In this document: one piece after another, positions 8,128 through 16,130 of the stretch
Numbering within the stretch: position 1 is the stretch's first letter
Layout of the letters: every line of letters begins with the position of its first letter
Translations under genes and position numbers: made by a program
Source: an uncultured Eubacteriales bacterium
Lineage (GTDB): Bacteria > Bacillota > Clostridia > Christensenellales > Aristaeellaceae
NCBI GenBank assembly: GCA_900320085.1
Contig: ONRC01000005.1
Span: 1-35,734, forward strand
Reading direction: 5' to 3'
Length of the DNA stretch: 35,734 bases
Notes under the pieces: model-generated
Told to the model about the DNA's origin: nothing
Databases searched by the model: none
What the model saw: the letters and a program-made list of their open reading frames with translations, nothing else

Positions 8128-8197
8128 GATTCTTCCAGAAACAGAGCGCAAAAAGGAAAAAAGATTCTTTCAGGAACGGAGCGCAAAAAAGAAGGAA
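8128..8197 (+). repeat. Two-unit tandem repeat, 35-bp period
   Basis: Unit 1 (from 8128) and unit 2 (from 8163) share GATTCTTYCAGRAACRGAGC followed by GCAAAAA. It lies inside the candidate RNA, in an A/G-rich tract. Confidence 0.7.
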
Positions 8198-8284
8198 AAG
8201 GATAAAACAGCAACCCCATCATAGGATAAGCGCTTTCGGTTCCGCTGGTCTCGATCCCCAAAAAGGGTTAACGATACATGTTTC

Positions 8285-8312
8285 AAGGGCCCGCAGAAGC
8301 CGGGCCCTTTTT
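8285..8312 (+). terminator. Intrinsic terminator between the candidate RNA and sleB
   Basis: AAGGGCCCG, 7-nt loop, CGGGCCCTT followed by TTT. A strong GC stem with a T-run ends transcription from 7787 before sleB. Confidence 0.88.
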
Positions 8313-8341
8313 GCATGCTTTTTTCTTTTTTGGGCACCCTA
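8313..8341 (+). promoter_or_regulatory. Weak sigma-G-like match upstream of sleB
   Basis: GCATG (8313-8317), 17 nt, CACCCTA (8335-8341; 5 of 7 to CATWHTA). sleB is under forespore control in Bacillus. The match is suggestive only. Confidence 0.25.
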
Positions 8342-8361
8342 TCCCCCGGGAGGGAAAAAAC

Positions 8362-9015
8362 GTGAAACGATGGAGAGCATGGTTCCTGATCTTGATTTTC
8401 CTGGCCGCGCTCTGCCCGCGTCCCGCGCAGGCTGCCATTGCCTGGGGCGACCGCGGCGCGGATGTGACCCGCATCCAGCAGCGGCTGCGTCAATACGGAT
8501 ATATGGACGCGCCTGCCGACGGCATCTTCGGCCAGGCGACCTATGACGCGGTCATTTGGTTTCAACGGAAGAACGGCCTGAAAGCGGACGGCGTGGTTGG
8601 ACCCGCCACGGCGGCGGCCCTGGGCATCACGCTGAATTCCACAGCCGAGGCCGCGTCCTATCATGAGAGTGAAATTTATACCCTGGCCCGGCTGGTGCAC
8701 GCGGAAGCGCGGGGCGAACCGTACCTGGGCAAGGTGGCGGTCGCTGCGGTGGTGCTGAACCGGGTGCGTTCAGCTTACTTTCCCAACACCATCAGCGGGG
8801 TGATTTATCAGGCCGGAGCCTTCGATTGCGTGGCCGACGGGCAAATCAACCTCACCCCCGACAGCGACGCCCTCCGCGCGGCCCGCGACGCTATGAACGG
8901 CTGGGACCCCACTGGTGGCTGTATCTACTATTATAACCCCGCCACCGCCACCAGCGCCTGGATCTGGAGCCGCGAAGTGCGCCTCACCATCGGGGCCCAT
9001 TCCTTCGCGGTGTAA
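8362..9015 (+). CDS. sleB: Spore cortex-lytic enzyme SleB
   Basis: A 217-residue exported protein. A signal peptide (about 1-25, ending PAQAA) is followed by a PG_binding_1 domain (about 28-85; GADVTRIQQRLRQYGYMDAP and VVGPATAAALG) and a cell-wall hydrolase_2 domain (about 98-217; LARLVHAEARGEPYLGKVAV, Glu in HAEARGE as probable catalytic acid). SleB is a lytic transglycosylase that degrades the muramic-lactam cortex on germination. It starts at GTG with GGAGGG upstream. The next gene is its partner ypeB, separated by a repeat element that begins 2 nt after the stop codon. Confidence 0.93.
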   Translation: MKRWRAWFLILIFLAALCPRPAQAAIAWGDRGADVTRIQQRLRQYGYMDAPADGIFGQATYDAVIWFQRKNGLKADGVVGPATAAALGITLNSTAEAASYHESEIYTLARLVHAEARGEPYLGKVAVAAVVLNRVRSAYFPNTISGVIYQAGAFDCVADGQINLTPDSDALRAARDAMNGWDPTGGCIYYYNPATATSAWIWSREVRLTIGAHSFAV

Positions 9016-9016
9016 A

Positions 9017-9283
9017 GGACACTTTAAAACACTATCCAAAAGCCTTCCCCTCGGAGGGGAAGGTGAGCCGCGCGGAATCAAGATTGACAGAAAGGTCAAG
9101 CGATTTCGCGCGGCTCGGTTGAGGTGAACTCAACCGTTGGAATGCAACCACGTATGGGAAAAGAGCACCTCATCCGTCAGGCGCGAATTAACTTGATTAC
9201 ACGCTCCATGTTGTTTGCGCGCCTGACACCTTCCCCTGCAAGGGGAAGGCTTTTGGAAACCCGTTTAGTGATTTAAAGTGCCC
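9017..9283. repeat. Multi-palindrome repeat, copy B, inserted between sleB and ypeB
   Basis: The core (9038-9256) is the reverse orientation of copy A: GCCGCGCGGAA stem first, TCAGGCGCG stem second, and the same CCTTCCCC outer arms. It is bounded by GGACACTTTAAA (9017-9028) and TTTAAAGTGCCC (9272-9283), an 11-of-12 terminal inverted repeat. It fills almost the whole sleB-ypeB gap. Confidence 0.9.
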
Positions 9284-9310
9284 AATCAATAATCATCACG
9301 GAGAGTAATA

Positions 9311-10603
9311 ATGAAAAGAAACATGCTGATCGTCCTGATCGCTTCGATGGTTATCCTGGCCGTATCGACAGGGGTGACGGCGCGGGTGTCGGCCCGGGCG
9401 GAGCGGCTGGAAGCACGGCTGCGGGAGGTATATGAAGGCGCGGTGCTGTCCGCCCTGCGGCAGATGGAAGACATGCAAGTGGCATTGAGCAAAGTGCTTT
9501 TGTCCTCTGACCGCGGGGCGGAGGCGCAGTACCTGAGCCAGGTCAGCTCCGGCGCGGCCCAGGTGCAGCGCAGTTTGTCGCTGCTGCCGCTGGGCTACAC
9601 CGCCACACAGAACGCCGTCAAGTTTGCCAATCAATTGGCAGATTATGTAAACACATTACTGAAAGCAGAAGCCCTCACCGAAGCAGAAGCGGCCACCTTG
9701 GGCACGCTGATCTCCGCCTGCGCGGATTCCGCCAGCGCTTTGACAAAAGCTGGGCAGGATGTGACAAATCAGGCAGTAGCAGGAAATGCTTCCTATTACC
9801 CCGCTGGCAATCAAGCAAGCGCCGCCTATGACAGTGCGGTCAATTATCCTACGCTGATTTACGATGGCCCCTTCTCCGACGCGCGGGAAAACGGCACAGC
9901 CAAGGCGCTTTCAGACCATGCCGTGACGCAGGCGGAAGCCCTGCAAATCGCCCGGGATTTTGTCGGCGCGGAACGGGCGGTCAGCGCGGAAGCCGGCCCG
10001 GAAATGGGCGGCGTGATACCCTGTTGGGGGGTGATTGTCCGTTTACCCGATGTGACATTACAGGCAGCCGTGACCAAGCAGGGCGGAAAAATCCTCTGGC
10101 TTGCTCCGGACAGCGCGGACTTTAGAGCGGAGAAAAGCGTGGAGGAGTGCCGGAAAAACGCGATGCAATTTCTGGAAAGCCGAGGTTATGAGCACATGCG
10201 GCCCACTTATTTCCAGATGTATCAGGGCGTCGCGGTCATTTCCTTCGCCGCCACTCAGGGCGAAACCTTGCTGTACCCGGACCTGATCAAGGTGCAGTGC
10301 CGCCTGGACACCGCCCAGGTGGTGGGTTGGGAAGCCCGGAACTACCTGATGAACCACACAAACCGTGGACTGCTGACGCCGCAGCTGACACGGGAGGAAG
10401 CGCGAACCCGCGTCAGCGAACGTCTGAAAACCAATGCTGCCCGCCTCTGCCTCATCCCCACCGATGCTGGGGAAAAGCTGTGCTATGAATTCCAGGGCGA
10501 GTACGGCGGGCACACCTATCTTGCCTATATCAACGCCGATACCGGACGCCAGGAAGAGCTGCTCAAGGTGGTGGAAGGCGCATCCGGTCTGGAGGCGGTT
10601 TGA
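9311..10603 (+). CDS. ypeB: Germination protein YpeB
   Basis: A 430-residue protein with an N-terminal membrane anchor or uncleaved signal (about 4-24) and the YpeB N-terminal helical domain (LREVYEGAVLSALRQMEDMQVALSKVLLSSD), followed by C-terminal PepSY-like repeats (about 190-430; ALQIARDFVGAE, EEARTRVSERLKT, YINADTGRQEELLKVVEG). YpeB is needed for SleB stability in the spore. A GGAGAG site precedes the ATG. In related bacteria it lies directly behind sleB; here a 267-bp repeat intervenes, so read-through or a separate promoter must supply it. Confidence 0.93.
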   Translation: MKRNMLIVLIASMVILAVSTGVTARVSARAERLEARLREVYEGAVLSALRQMEDMQVALSKVLLSSDRGAEAQYLSQVSSGAAQVQRSLSLLPLGYTATQNAVKFANQLADYVNTLLKAEALTEAEAATLGTLISACADSASALTKAGQDVTNQAVAGNASYYPAGNQASAAYDSAVNYPTLIYDGPFSDARENGTAKALSDHAVTQAEALQIARDFVGAERAVSAEAGPEMGGVIPCWGVIVRLPDVTLQAAVTKQGGKILWLAPDSADFRAEKSVEECRKNAMQFLESRGYEHMRPTYFQMYQGVAVISFAATQGETLLYPDLIKVQCRLDTAQVVGWEARNYLMNHTNRGLLTPQLTREEARTRVSERLKTNAARLCLIPTDAGEKLCYEFQGEYGGHTYLAYINADTGRQEELLKVVEGASGLEAV

Positions 10604-10668
10604 TAGGCGTATTTATGTGAAAGGGAAAAACTGGTAAATTATGGAAGGAATTAATCAGGAGATAACGG

Positions 10669-10723
10669 TAGACATTTGGCCCCAATCGTGTTATGATATG
10701 GAATGGGTATATTTTTACCCATT
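10669..10723 (+). promoter_or_regulatory. Promoter of the sortase gene with a dyad at the transcription start
   Basis: TAGACA (10669-10674), 17 nt, TATGAT (10692-10697). A perfect 8-bp dyad AATGGGTA/TACCCATT (10702-10709 and 10716-10723) covers the predicted start site, so it is either an operator or a 5' stabilising hairpin. Confidence 0.7.
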
Positions 10724-10954
10724 ATTTGGTGTATTCTCTTTTCAGCGTACGCTAAATGCCGTTGGAGGATAAGGTCTACCTTACGCGTCGGTTTTTTACT
10801 TTGTTCATGAAAGGATAGCGCGATGGTCTGAGCGCGCTCTCCCCGGCCGGAGCGATACACGGCGGTAAAATGAGCATTGTAATAATTAGCACAAGAAAGG
10901 CAACAGGTTATATCGGCAGACCGGTATGGCTTGTTTTTCCAGGAGGAAGAAGGC
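10704..10954 (+). other. Long untranslated leader of the sortase gene
   Basis: About 250 nt separate the predicted start site from the sortase ATG. It contains GC-rich stem-forming segments around 10818-10860 and a 20-codon open frame (10754-10816, MPLEDKVYLTRRF...) without a ribosome site. I recognise no known riboswitch consensus. Confidence 0.35.
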
Positions 10955-11938
10955 ATGGATCAACAGCCCTGGCGAAGAAGGGGAAACCGTCGCCGCAGAG
11001 TGCGCTGGGGACGGGTGGCTGTGGCGGTCCTGGGGCTGGCCATGGCAATCATAGGGTTGGTCAAGCTGATCGGGTATGGAATAGATCTGCTGTCCTCGCG
11101 CCAAACCACCCAGGATCTGCGGGAGGTGTACTATGCCGAGGCAACAGACGAGCCGATAGCTGAGACGGATGCGCCAACCCAAACGCCTAAGCCAACCCAA
11201 ACGCCCGCGCCGAAACCGGAAGAAACTCCTGCCATGGCAGCTACGGTACCGGCAGCGCCCACGCAATCGCCCATTCCGCGGCTGGCCAGCGTCAGCTATC
11301 CGGACAATCCGAAGGTGACGGTCAGCAGCCGCTTCAAGGCCCTGCGGAAGGAAAGCAAATACATCGTGGGGTGGCTGTCCATTCAAAAGATGCTGGACGA
11401 AGCGGTGGTGCAGCGGAATAACGTATACTATCTGGACCACGACGCCCTGGGAAAGAAGAACGTCAATGGCGCGCTGTTCCTGGATTCCGGCATCAACATG
11501 AAAACCCGGCCCTACACCTATATTATCTACGGGCATAACATGAAGAGCGGGGCGATGTTCGGCAACCTGAGGAACTATGAGAACAGCACCTTTTATCACA
11601 ACGATCCCTTCATCACGTTTGATACGATGTATGAAGGGGGCCGGTATGTGATCTTCGCGGTGGGTACCGTCAGCGTGGAGGAATGGGGCCGCAACTATTT
11701 GGATTTCTATGCGCTGCGGTCTGCAAATGTATCAGAGCGCCAGGCGGCCATTGACGCCGTGATCGCCGCCTCCGTGCACACTTGCCCGATAGACGTACAG
11801 GTGGATGATCAGCTGCTGGTATTGGTCACCTGTGTGGAAAAGGACGAGTATCGCCGGGTGGTCGTCGCCCGCCGCGTTCGGGACGGAGAGGATGAAGCTG
11901 CGCTCAAAAAGCTGGTGAATACGAGCCGGAAACGGTAA
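10955..11938 (+). CDS. srtB: Class B sortase
   Basis: A 327-residue membrane-anchored transpeptidase that joins sorted proteins to peptidoglycan. It has a basic N-terminus, a membrane segment (about 20-42), a Thr/Pro-rich linker (about 62-110) and a sortase domain. The catalytic residues are His194 in YGHNM, Cys293 in LVTC and Arg300/301 in EYRRVVV. The ATG at 10955 follows AGGAGG; the frame starts slightly upstream without support. It is a single-gene unit with its own promoter and terminator. No substrate with a sorting signal, and no pilin gene, lies beside it, so it may act as a housekeeping sortase. Confidence 0.93.
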   Translation: MDQQPWRRRGNRRRRVRWGRVAVAVLGLAMAIIGLVKLIGYGIDLLSSRQTTQDLREVYYAEATDEPIAETDAPTQTPKPTQTPAPKPEETPAMAATVPAAPTQSPIPRLASVSYPDNPKVTVSSRFKALRKESKYIVGWLSIQKMLDEAVVQRNNVYYLDHDALGKKNVNGALFLDSGINMKTRPYTYIIYGHNMKSGAMFGNLRNYENSTFYHNDPFITFDTMYEGGRYVIFAVGTVSVEEWGRNYLDFYALRSANVSERQAAIDAVIAASVHTCPIDVQVDDQLLVLVTCVEKDEYRRVVVARRVRDGEDEAALKKLVNTSRKR

Positions 11939-11944
11939 AAAAAC

Positions 11945-11985
11945 AAAAAACGCAATTCTGACTGCTGTCAGAATTGCGTTTTTTT
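11945..11985 (+). terminator. Intrinsic terminator of the sortase gene
   Basis: A perfect 18-bp inverted repeat with a 4-nt loop (CGCAATTCTGAC TGCT GTCAGAATTGCG inside A/T runs). Confidence 0.95.
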
Positions 11986-12019
11986 CCTGTATCATTTTAC
12001 CCGTAAGCGTCAAATATCT

Positions 12020-12275
12020 CCGCGGGTGGGCTAAAGAATGCTAACATGCTATGGGAAAGAACGCGGAAGTTCGGCTTGGCGCCGCGGTGCTTCTGGTCCG
12101 GCGGCGATGCCGCTAACCCGGCAGACTGAGCTTGTCCGCTTCAAGCAGACTTGCAACGATTGATATTGCGGACGGCCGTCACCCTGGCGGGGTCTGGCGT
12201 GAAATTCCAGCGTCTCCTCCAAGCAGGGTTTGCAATTCTTCCTTGAGAACAGGCCTCTTCGTATTTTAGAAGGTG
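12020..12275 (+). repeat. Decayed copy of the ~600-bp structured element
   Basis: Segments AACGCGGAAG, GGCTTGG, GCTTCTGG and CCGGCGGC match the first half of the element at 33959-34567 in the same order, and the part from TTGTCCGCTTCAAGC to CCAGCGTCTCCTCCAAGC matches its right part. It ends near TATTTTAGAAGGT (12262), like the other copies. The middle is deleted. No gene is seen between the sortase terminator and the FHA promoter. Confidence 0.65.
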
Positions 12276-12320
12276 AAAGGTCTTATTCTATCAGAATTTG
12301 TAAAATGGCAATCAATAACA

Positions 12321-12349
12321 TAGACGAACAACTGTTTTTATGGTATACT
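12321..12349 (+). promoter_or_regulatory. Promoter of the FHA-ftsW-PBP operon
   Basis: TAGACG (12321-12326), 17 nt, TATACT (12344-12349), about 55 nt before the FHA gene. Confidence 0.7.
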
Positions 12350-12403
12350 ATGGGAACGCAGGTTTTACCGCGCATATAGACAGGCAAAGGAGGGGCGGGA
12401 AAT

Positions 12404-13159
12404 ATGTCCGGCGAAGCGTATGAAATTTTAGCGCTGCTGATGCGGTATGTGTTCGCGCTGATCGGCGCGCTGATCGTGTTTCGCTCCTTCATCTGGCTGC
12501 GCAAGGACGCGCGGGCGTACAAAAAAGAAATGAAGACCCTGCCGGACGCCGGTCTGGTGGGAGAGATCGTGGATCTGGACACCGGCAAGGCCCAGCCCCT
12601 CCCCCGGGAAGGCGTGATCGGCTCTGCCCGGGAATGCGACATCCGGGTGAGGGGAGACGGTGTGCTGCGCCGCCATGCCCGGTTTGAGTTTACAGAAGGA
12701 AAAGGCTTGAAAATCATCCCTGCCCGCAGGGGACTGACGCTGCTGGGGGGCGTGGAAATGCGCGGCCCCGGCTACGCGCTGCACGGAACGCAATTAGGCG
12801 TCGGCGCCCACGCCCTGCGGGTGCGCCTGTTCGCGGGGCTGAACGTGCCCACGCCTGTGGCTTACCCTGAGCCCGACTCCATCCTGGACGCGGCGGACGC
12901 GGAAATCCCCTGGACGAATATCACCGTGGACAATTCCTATTACCTGCCGGAGGAGCAGCCTGCCGACGCGGTGCCCTTTGGCGGAGAAGCGCAGGACTAC
13001 GACGGCAATTATGACGATGACGGCCAGATGACCTGGCAGTACGCTTATTCCTTGGAGGATTTGCGCCAGGAGCAGGCCGCGCGGCAATGGATCGACGCTC
13101 AGGAGGAAGAAGAGCCTGAACCGTCCAAACGCCGCAGAAGGAGGGGCCGCCGTGAGTGA
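12404..13159 (+). CDS. Membrane-anchored FHA domain protein
   Basis: A 251-residue protein with one N-terminal membrane segment (about 10-32), a forkhead-associated domain (about 60-145; GSARECDI at 73-80 and RRHARF at 89-94, the phosphothreonine-binding Ser/Arg and His turns) and an acidic tail ending in a very basic RRRRRGRRE. FHA domains bind phosphothreonine proteins, so it probably links Ser/Thr kinase signalling to the two cell-wall genes that follow. AAGGAGG precedes the ATG. Its end overlaps the next gene by 8 nt. Confidence 0.9.
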   Translation: MSGEAYEILALLMRYVFALIGALIVFRSFIWLRKDARAYKKEMKTLPDAGLVGEIVDLDTGKAQPLPREGVIGSARECDIRVRGDGVLRRHARFEFTEGKGLKIIPARRGLTLLGGVEMRGPGYALHGTQLGVGAHALRVRLFAGLNVPTPVAYPEPDSILDAADAEIPWTNITVDNSYYLPEEQPADAVPFGGEAQDYDGNYDDDGQMTWQYAYSLEDLRQEQAARQWIDAQEEEEPEPSKRRRRRGRRE

Positions 13160-14402
13160 GAAAAAAAAGAAGCGCGCCCACGAACCGGGCCGCAACACGC
13201 TGCTGGCCATGATGGCGTTTTTCTTCCTGGCCTTTTTCCTGCTGGCCCTGAAGGACGGTCAGTGGCAGAGCTTCGCGCTGTCCGTGGTGGTGCCCGCGAT
13301 CATTTATGTGGGCACAGCGGGCATTTCCCATCTGTTTCCCTCCGACCGGCTGCTGCTGTCGCTGACCAATTTTCTGTGCGCCCTGGGTGTGCTGGTATTG
13401 TACCGGCTGAGTCCTGCCCGCGGCATGACCCAGGCGTTCAATTACGGCATCGGCGTGGGCTGCATGATGCTGTGCGCCATGCTGGTGCGCTACATCCGCA
13501 GTTGGAAATGGCTGACCGTGCTGATCATGTTCGGCAGCATCGGCTTGCTGGCCCTGCCGCTGGTGTTCGGCCGGGAAACCAACGGCGCGAAAAACTGGTT
13601 TTATATCGGCGGCTATTCCGTGCAGCCCAGCGAAATCGTGAAGCTGGCGCTGCTGATCAGCGTTTCCTATCTGCTCAGCCAGAGAAAGGTCATCCTGAGC
13701 CTGATGTTCGCGGGCGCGTGCCTGCTGATGCTGATGCTGCAAAAGGATTTGGGCACGGCGCTGTTGTATTTCGGCGTCACCTTCATCCTGCTCTACACCG
13801 CTACCGGCTCGGTGCCGCTGGTGATCGGCGGGATGGCGGGCGGTGCGGCGGCGGCAGTGGTGGGCTATCAGATGTTCGCCCACGTGAAAAAGCGCGTCGC
13901 CATCTGGCTGAACCCCTGGGCGGACTCCGAAGGCGCGGGCTATCAGATCGTGCAGAGCCTGATCGCCATCGTGAACGGCGGGGCCTGGGGCGTGGGCCTG
14001 GGGCTGGGCAACGCCCAGGTGATCCCCGAATACTACAACGACTTTATTTTTTCGGTCATCCTGCATGAGTTCGGCCTGGTGTTCGGGCTGGTGGTGCTGT
14101 GCATGTATCTGTTCATCATCATCCGGGGCGTCATGATCGCCCGGCGCTGCCGCACGGTGTTCCATGCCCTGCTGGCCACGGGCTGCGCTTCGCTGATCGC
14201 CCTGCAAACCTTCGTCATCATCGGCGGCAATATCAAGCTGATTCCCCTGACCGGCGTCACCCTCCCCTTCATCAGCTACGGCGGCACGTCCATGCTGTGC
14301 AGCCTGTGCGTGATCGGGCTGTTGCAGGGCGTCGCCAGCCGCAACAACGCGGGCGTCAGGGAGGACCGGGAGCTGGCCATGGCGGGAGGTGACGCGCGGT
14401 GA
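13152..14402 (+). CDS. FtsW/RodA/SpoVE family peptidoglycan glycosyltransferase
   Basis: A 416-residue SEDS protein with about ten membrane segments. Hallmarks are FYIGGYSVQPSEIVKLALL (about 148-166), KDLGTALLYFG, and the late loop LTGVTLPFISYGGTSML. SEDS proteins polymerise lipid II and work with a cognate class B PBP, here the next gene, overlapping by 4 nt. Which division, elongation or sporulation subtype it is cannot be told by eye; the FHA-SEDS-PBP order resembles that seen in Actinobacteria and many Clostridia. It starts at GTG with AAGGAGGGG upstream. Confidence 0.94.
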   Translation: MSEKKKKRAHEPGRNTLLAMMAFFFLAFFLLALKDGQWQSFALSVVVPAIIYVGTAGISHLFPSDRLLLSLTNFLCALGVLVLYRLSPARGMTQAFNYGIGVGCMMLCAMLVRYIRSWKWLTVLIMFGSIGLLALPLVFGRETNGAKNWFYIGGYSVQPSEIVKLALLISVSYLLSQRKVILSLMFAGACLLMLMLQKDLGTALLYFGVTFILLYTATGSVPLVIGGMAGGAAAAVVGYQMFAHVKKRVAIWLNPWADSEGAGYQIVQSLIAIVNGGAWGVGLGLGNAQVIPEYYNDFIFSVILHEFGLVFGLVVLCMYLFIIIRGVMIARRCRTVFHALLATGCASLIALQTFVIIGGNIKLIPLTGVTLPFISYGGTSMLCSLCVIGLLQGVASRNNAGVREDRELAMAGGDAR

Positions 14403-15826
14403 AGCAGCTGCAAAAGAACATCCGCCGGGTAGCCATCGCGCTGTGCGCCCTGTTTGCGCTGCTTGTGGTGTGGGGCGTTTACAGCCTGACCACCTACGGC
14501 AGCCGGTGGTTCGCCTCCTCCGCCAACACCTTCATGCGCACCCGGAAAAAGGACGTGATCGCCGGGGACATCCTGGACCGCAACGGCATCGTGCTGGCTA
14601 CCACGATCAACGGCCAACGCATTTACCAGAACGACCTGAACGCCCGCAAGGCCACCGTGCACGCCGTGGGCGACAGCGGCTCCAATGTGAACAACAGCGC
14701 GGAGTCCTTCTTCGCGTCCTATCTGTACGGGTTCAATTCCTCTTTCCTGGAACGGCTGTCCTTCGCCCTCCGCGGCGAACAGCGCCGGGGCGACAATGTG
14801 CGCCTGACCATCGACTGCCGCCTGGCCACCTACATCGCCTCCATCTTCCCCAGCGGTAAGGCGGGGGCGGTGGTGGTGATGAACTACAAAACGGGCGAAG
14901 TGCTCGCCGAGCAATCCTTTCCCACCTTCGACCCGCAGAGCATCTCCGCCGCCGTGAAAAGCGACCCGCAAAAGCCCTTCTACAACCGCGCCATTCAGGG
15001 TCTGTACACCCCCGGCTCTACCTTCAAGATGGTCACCGCGGCGTCGGCCATTGAAAACTACACCAATTACAACACCATTGCCTTTGACTGTACGGGTCAA
15101 TTGACCCTGGGCAGCCGCGTCATCACCGACGCGGGTACAAATTTAACAGAAAACAAGCTGACCAAGCACGGGGTCATCGACCTGAAAAAGGCCTTCCAGG
15201 TGAGCTGCAACAATTCCTTCGCCCAGCTGGCCCTGCAATTGGGCGACGCGCGCCTGCGCAAAACGGCGGAGGATTTCGGCTTCAACGACAATTTCCTGTT
15301 CCGGGACCTGGTGGTGGAAAATTCCTCCTATCCCACCGTCAACCGCAACGACGGCGAAATCGCCTGGACCGGCGCGGGACAAAGCGCCCTGACCGCCTCT
15401 CCCCTGCATCTGTGCATGATCGCCTCCGCCATTGCCAACGACGGCGTGATGATGGAGCCCAAGCTGTTGATTTCCGCCACCGCCCCTAATGGCACTCAGC
15501 GGGCGAAGCTGACCGCCAAGGTGTACCGCAAGCCGATTACCTCCGATCAGGCCGCGATTCTGAAGGATTACATGCGCGCCGTCGTCACGGGCGGCACCGG
15601 AACCAGCGCGAAGATCAGCGGCACAAAGGTCTGCGGCAAGACCGGCTCCGCCGAAATCGACGGTCAGGAGTTTACCAATGCCTGGTTCGTGGGGTTCCTG
15701 GACGAAGCCGCTTCGCCCTACGCGCTCTCCATCGTGGTGGAGAACGGCGGCGGCGGCGGCAGCGTGGCCGCGCCGATCGCCCGGAAAATATTCAGTTGGA
15801 TGCTCAGCAACGGATATATTCAGTAA
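14399..15826 (+). CDS. Class B penicillin-binding protein (transpeptidase)
   Basis: A 475-residue membrane-anchored DD-transpeptidase: N-terminal membrane segment (about 9-31), a short pedestal with the conserved AGDILDRNG (55-63), then the transpeptidase domain with nucleophile Ser207 in STFK, SCN (269-271) and KTGSAE (414-419). It lacks the long dimerisation insert and PASTA domains of some class B PBPs and resembles actinobacterial PbpA in size. GTG start with GGGAGG upstream, overlapping the SEDS gene by 4 nt, so production is coupled. The stop codon lies inside the target duplication of the element at 15832-16050. Confidence 0.95.
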   Translation: MKQLQKNIRRVAIALCALFALLVVWGVYSLTTYGSRWFASSANTFMRTRKKDVIAGDILDRNGIVLATTINGQRIYQNDLNARKATVHAVGDSGSNVNNSAESFFASYLYGFNSSFLERLSFALRGEQRRGDNVRLTIDCRLATYIASIFPSGKAGAVVVMNYKTGEVLAEQSFPTFDPQSISAAVKSDPQKPFYNRAIQGLYTPGSTFKMVTAASAIENYTNYNTIAFDCTGQLTLGSRVITDAGTNLTENKLTKHGVIDLKKAFQVSCNNSFAQLALQLGDARLRKTAEDFGFNDNFLFRDLVVENSSYPTVNRNDGEIAWTGAGQSALTASPLHLCMIASAIANDGVMMEPKLLISATAPNGTQRAKLTAKVYRKPITSDQAAILKDYMRAVVTGGTGTSAKISGTKVCGKTGSAEIDGQEFTNAWFVGFLDEAASPYALSIVVENGGGGGSVAAPIARKIFSWMLSNGYIQ

Positions 15827-16060
15827 AATTTCAGGGCTATCGTTTATTGCTTTTTTATGAAGAAATGATTACGATAGCAGGAAACAAAACCACATTGTGT
15901 AGGGGCGGATATGATCCGCCCGAGCGTTACATCAACCAGAATGAGTGAAAAATGAAGCATGACGTTTGACCGACAAAGCGGGCGGATGATATCCGCCCCT
16001 ACATTTTTCCGTGAATTTGCAGCGTGCTGATTTCGTAAACGATAGCCCTGAGTAAAATTT
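15822..16060. mobile_element. 219-bp MITE-like element with 10-bp target duplication
   Basis: The element (15832-16050) begins CAGGGCTATCG and ends CGATAGCCCTG, extending to a 15-bp near-perfect inverted repeat (CGTTTA/GTAAACG). AGTAAAATTT is duplicated exactly on each side (15822-15831 and 16051-16060). A second, 24-bp perfect inverted repeat (15898-15921 and 15980-16003, one internal mismatch, TGTAGGGGCGGATATGATCC...) forms the interior. It encodes nothing. The left duplication contains the PBP stop codon, so the protein end is kept. Confidence 0.9.
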
Positions 16061-16069
16061 CTTCCATAC

Positions 16070-16098
16070 TTGACATGATTTGCAGATAGGAATAGAAT
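16070..16098 (+). promoter_or_regulatory. Promoter of the LCP operon
   Basis: TTGACA (16070-16075), 17 nt, TAGAAT (16093-16098). It starts 10 nt past the target duplication, so the inserted element sits directly upstream without damaging it. Confidence 0.82.
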
Positions 16099-16130
16099 AA
16101 TACTGATCATTTTTTAAAGGGGATAGACCG

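Larger units (their letters stand above)
7822..8312 (+). ncRNA. Candidate ~490-nt RNA of unknown function
   Basis: The stretch is bounded by the promoter at 7787-7815 and the terminator at 8285-8312, and no reading frame longer than 22 codons with a ribosome site was seen on the plus strand. The second half is A-rich and contains a 35-nt tandem duplication and a GCTTGA/TCAAGC stem (about 7999-8024). It does not show the hallmark sequences of tmRNA, RNase P RNA, SRP RNA or 6S RNA that I could check by eye. Alternatives are a long leader of sleB with an attenuator, or mRNA of the 22-residue peptide. Confidence 0.4.

Noticed and set aside
7822..8312. tmRNA, RNase P RNA or 6S RNA for the orphan transcript
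   Set aside because: No tRNA-like ends or CCA, and no RNase P GAGGAAAGTCC/ACAGAA pair in proper context (the GGAGAGTCC at about 7910 is better explained as a ribosome site).
10754..10816. 20-codon frame in the sortase leader
   Set aside because: No ribosome binding site before its ATG; likely chance.
12921..14207. 428-codon minus-strand frame opposite FHA and ftsW
   Set aside because: His/Gln/Ala-rich low-complexity product covering two genes with clear domains; antisense artefact.
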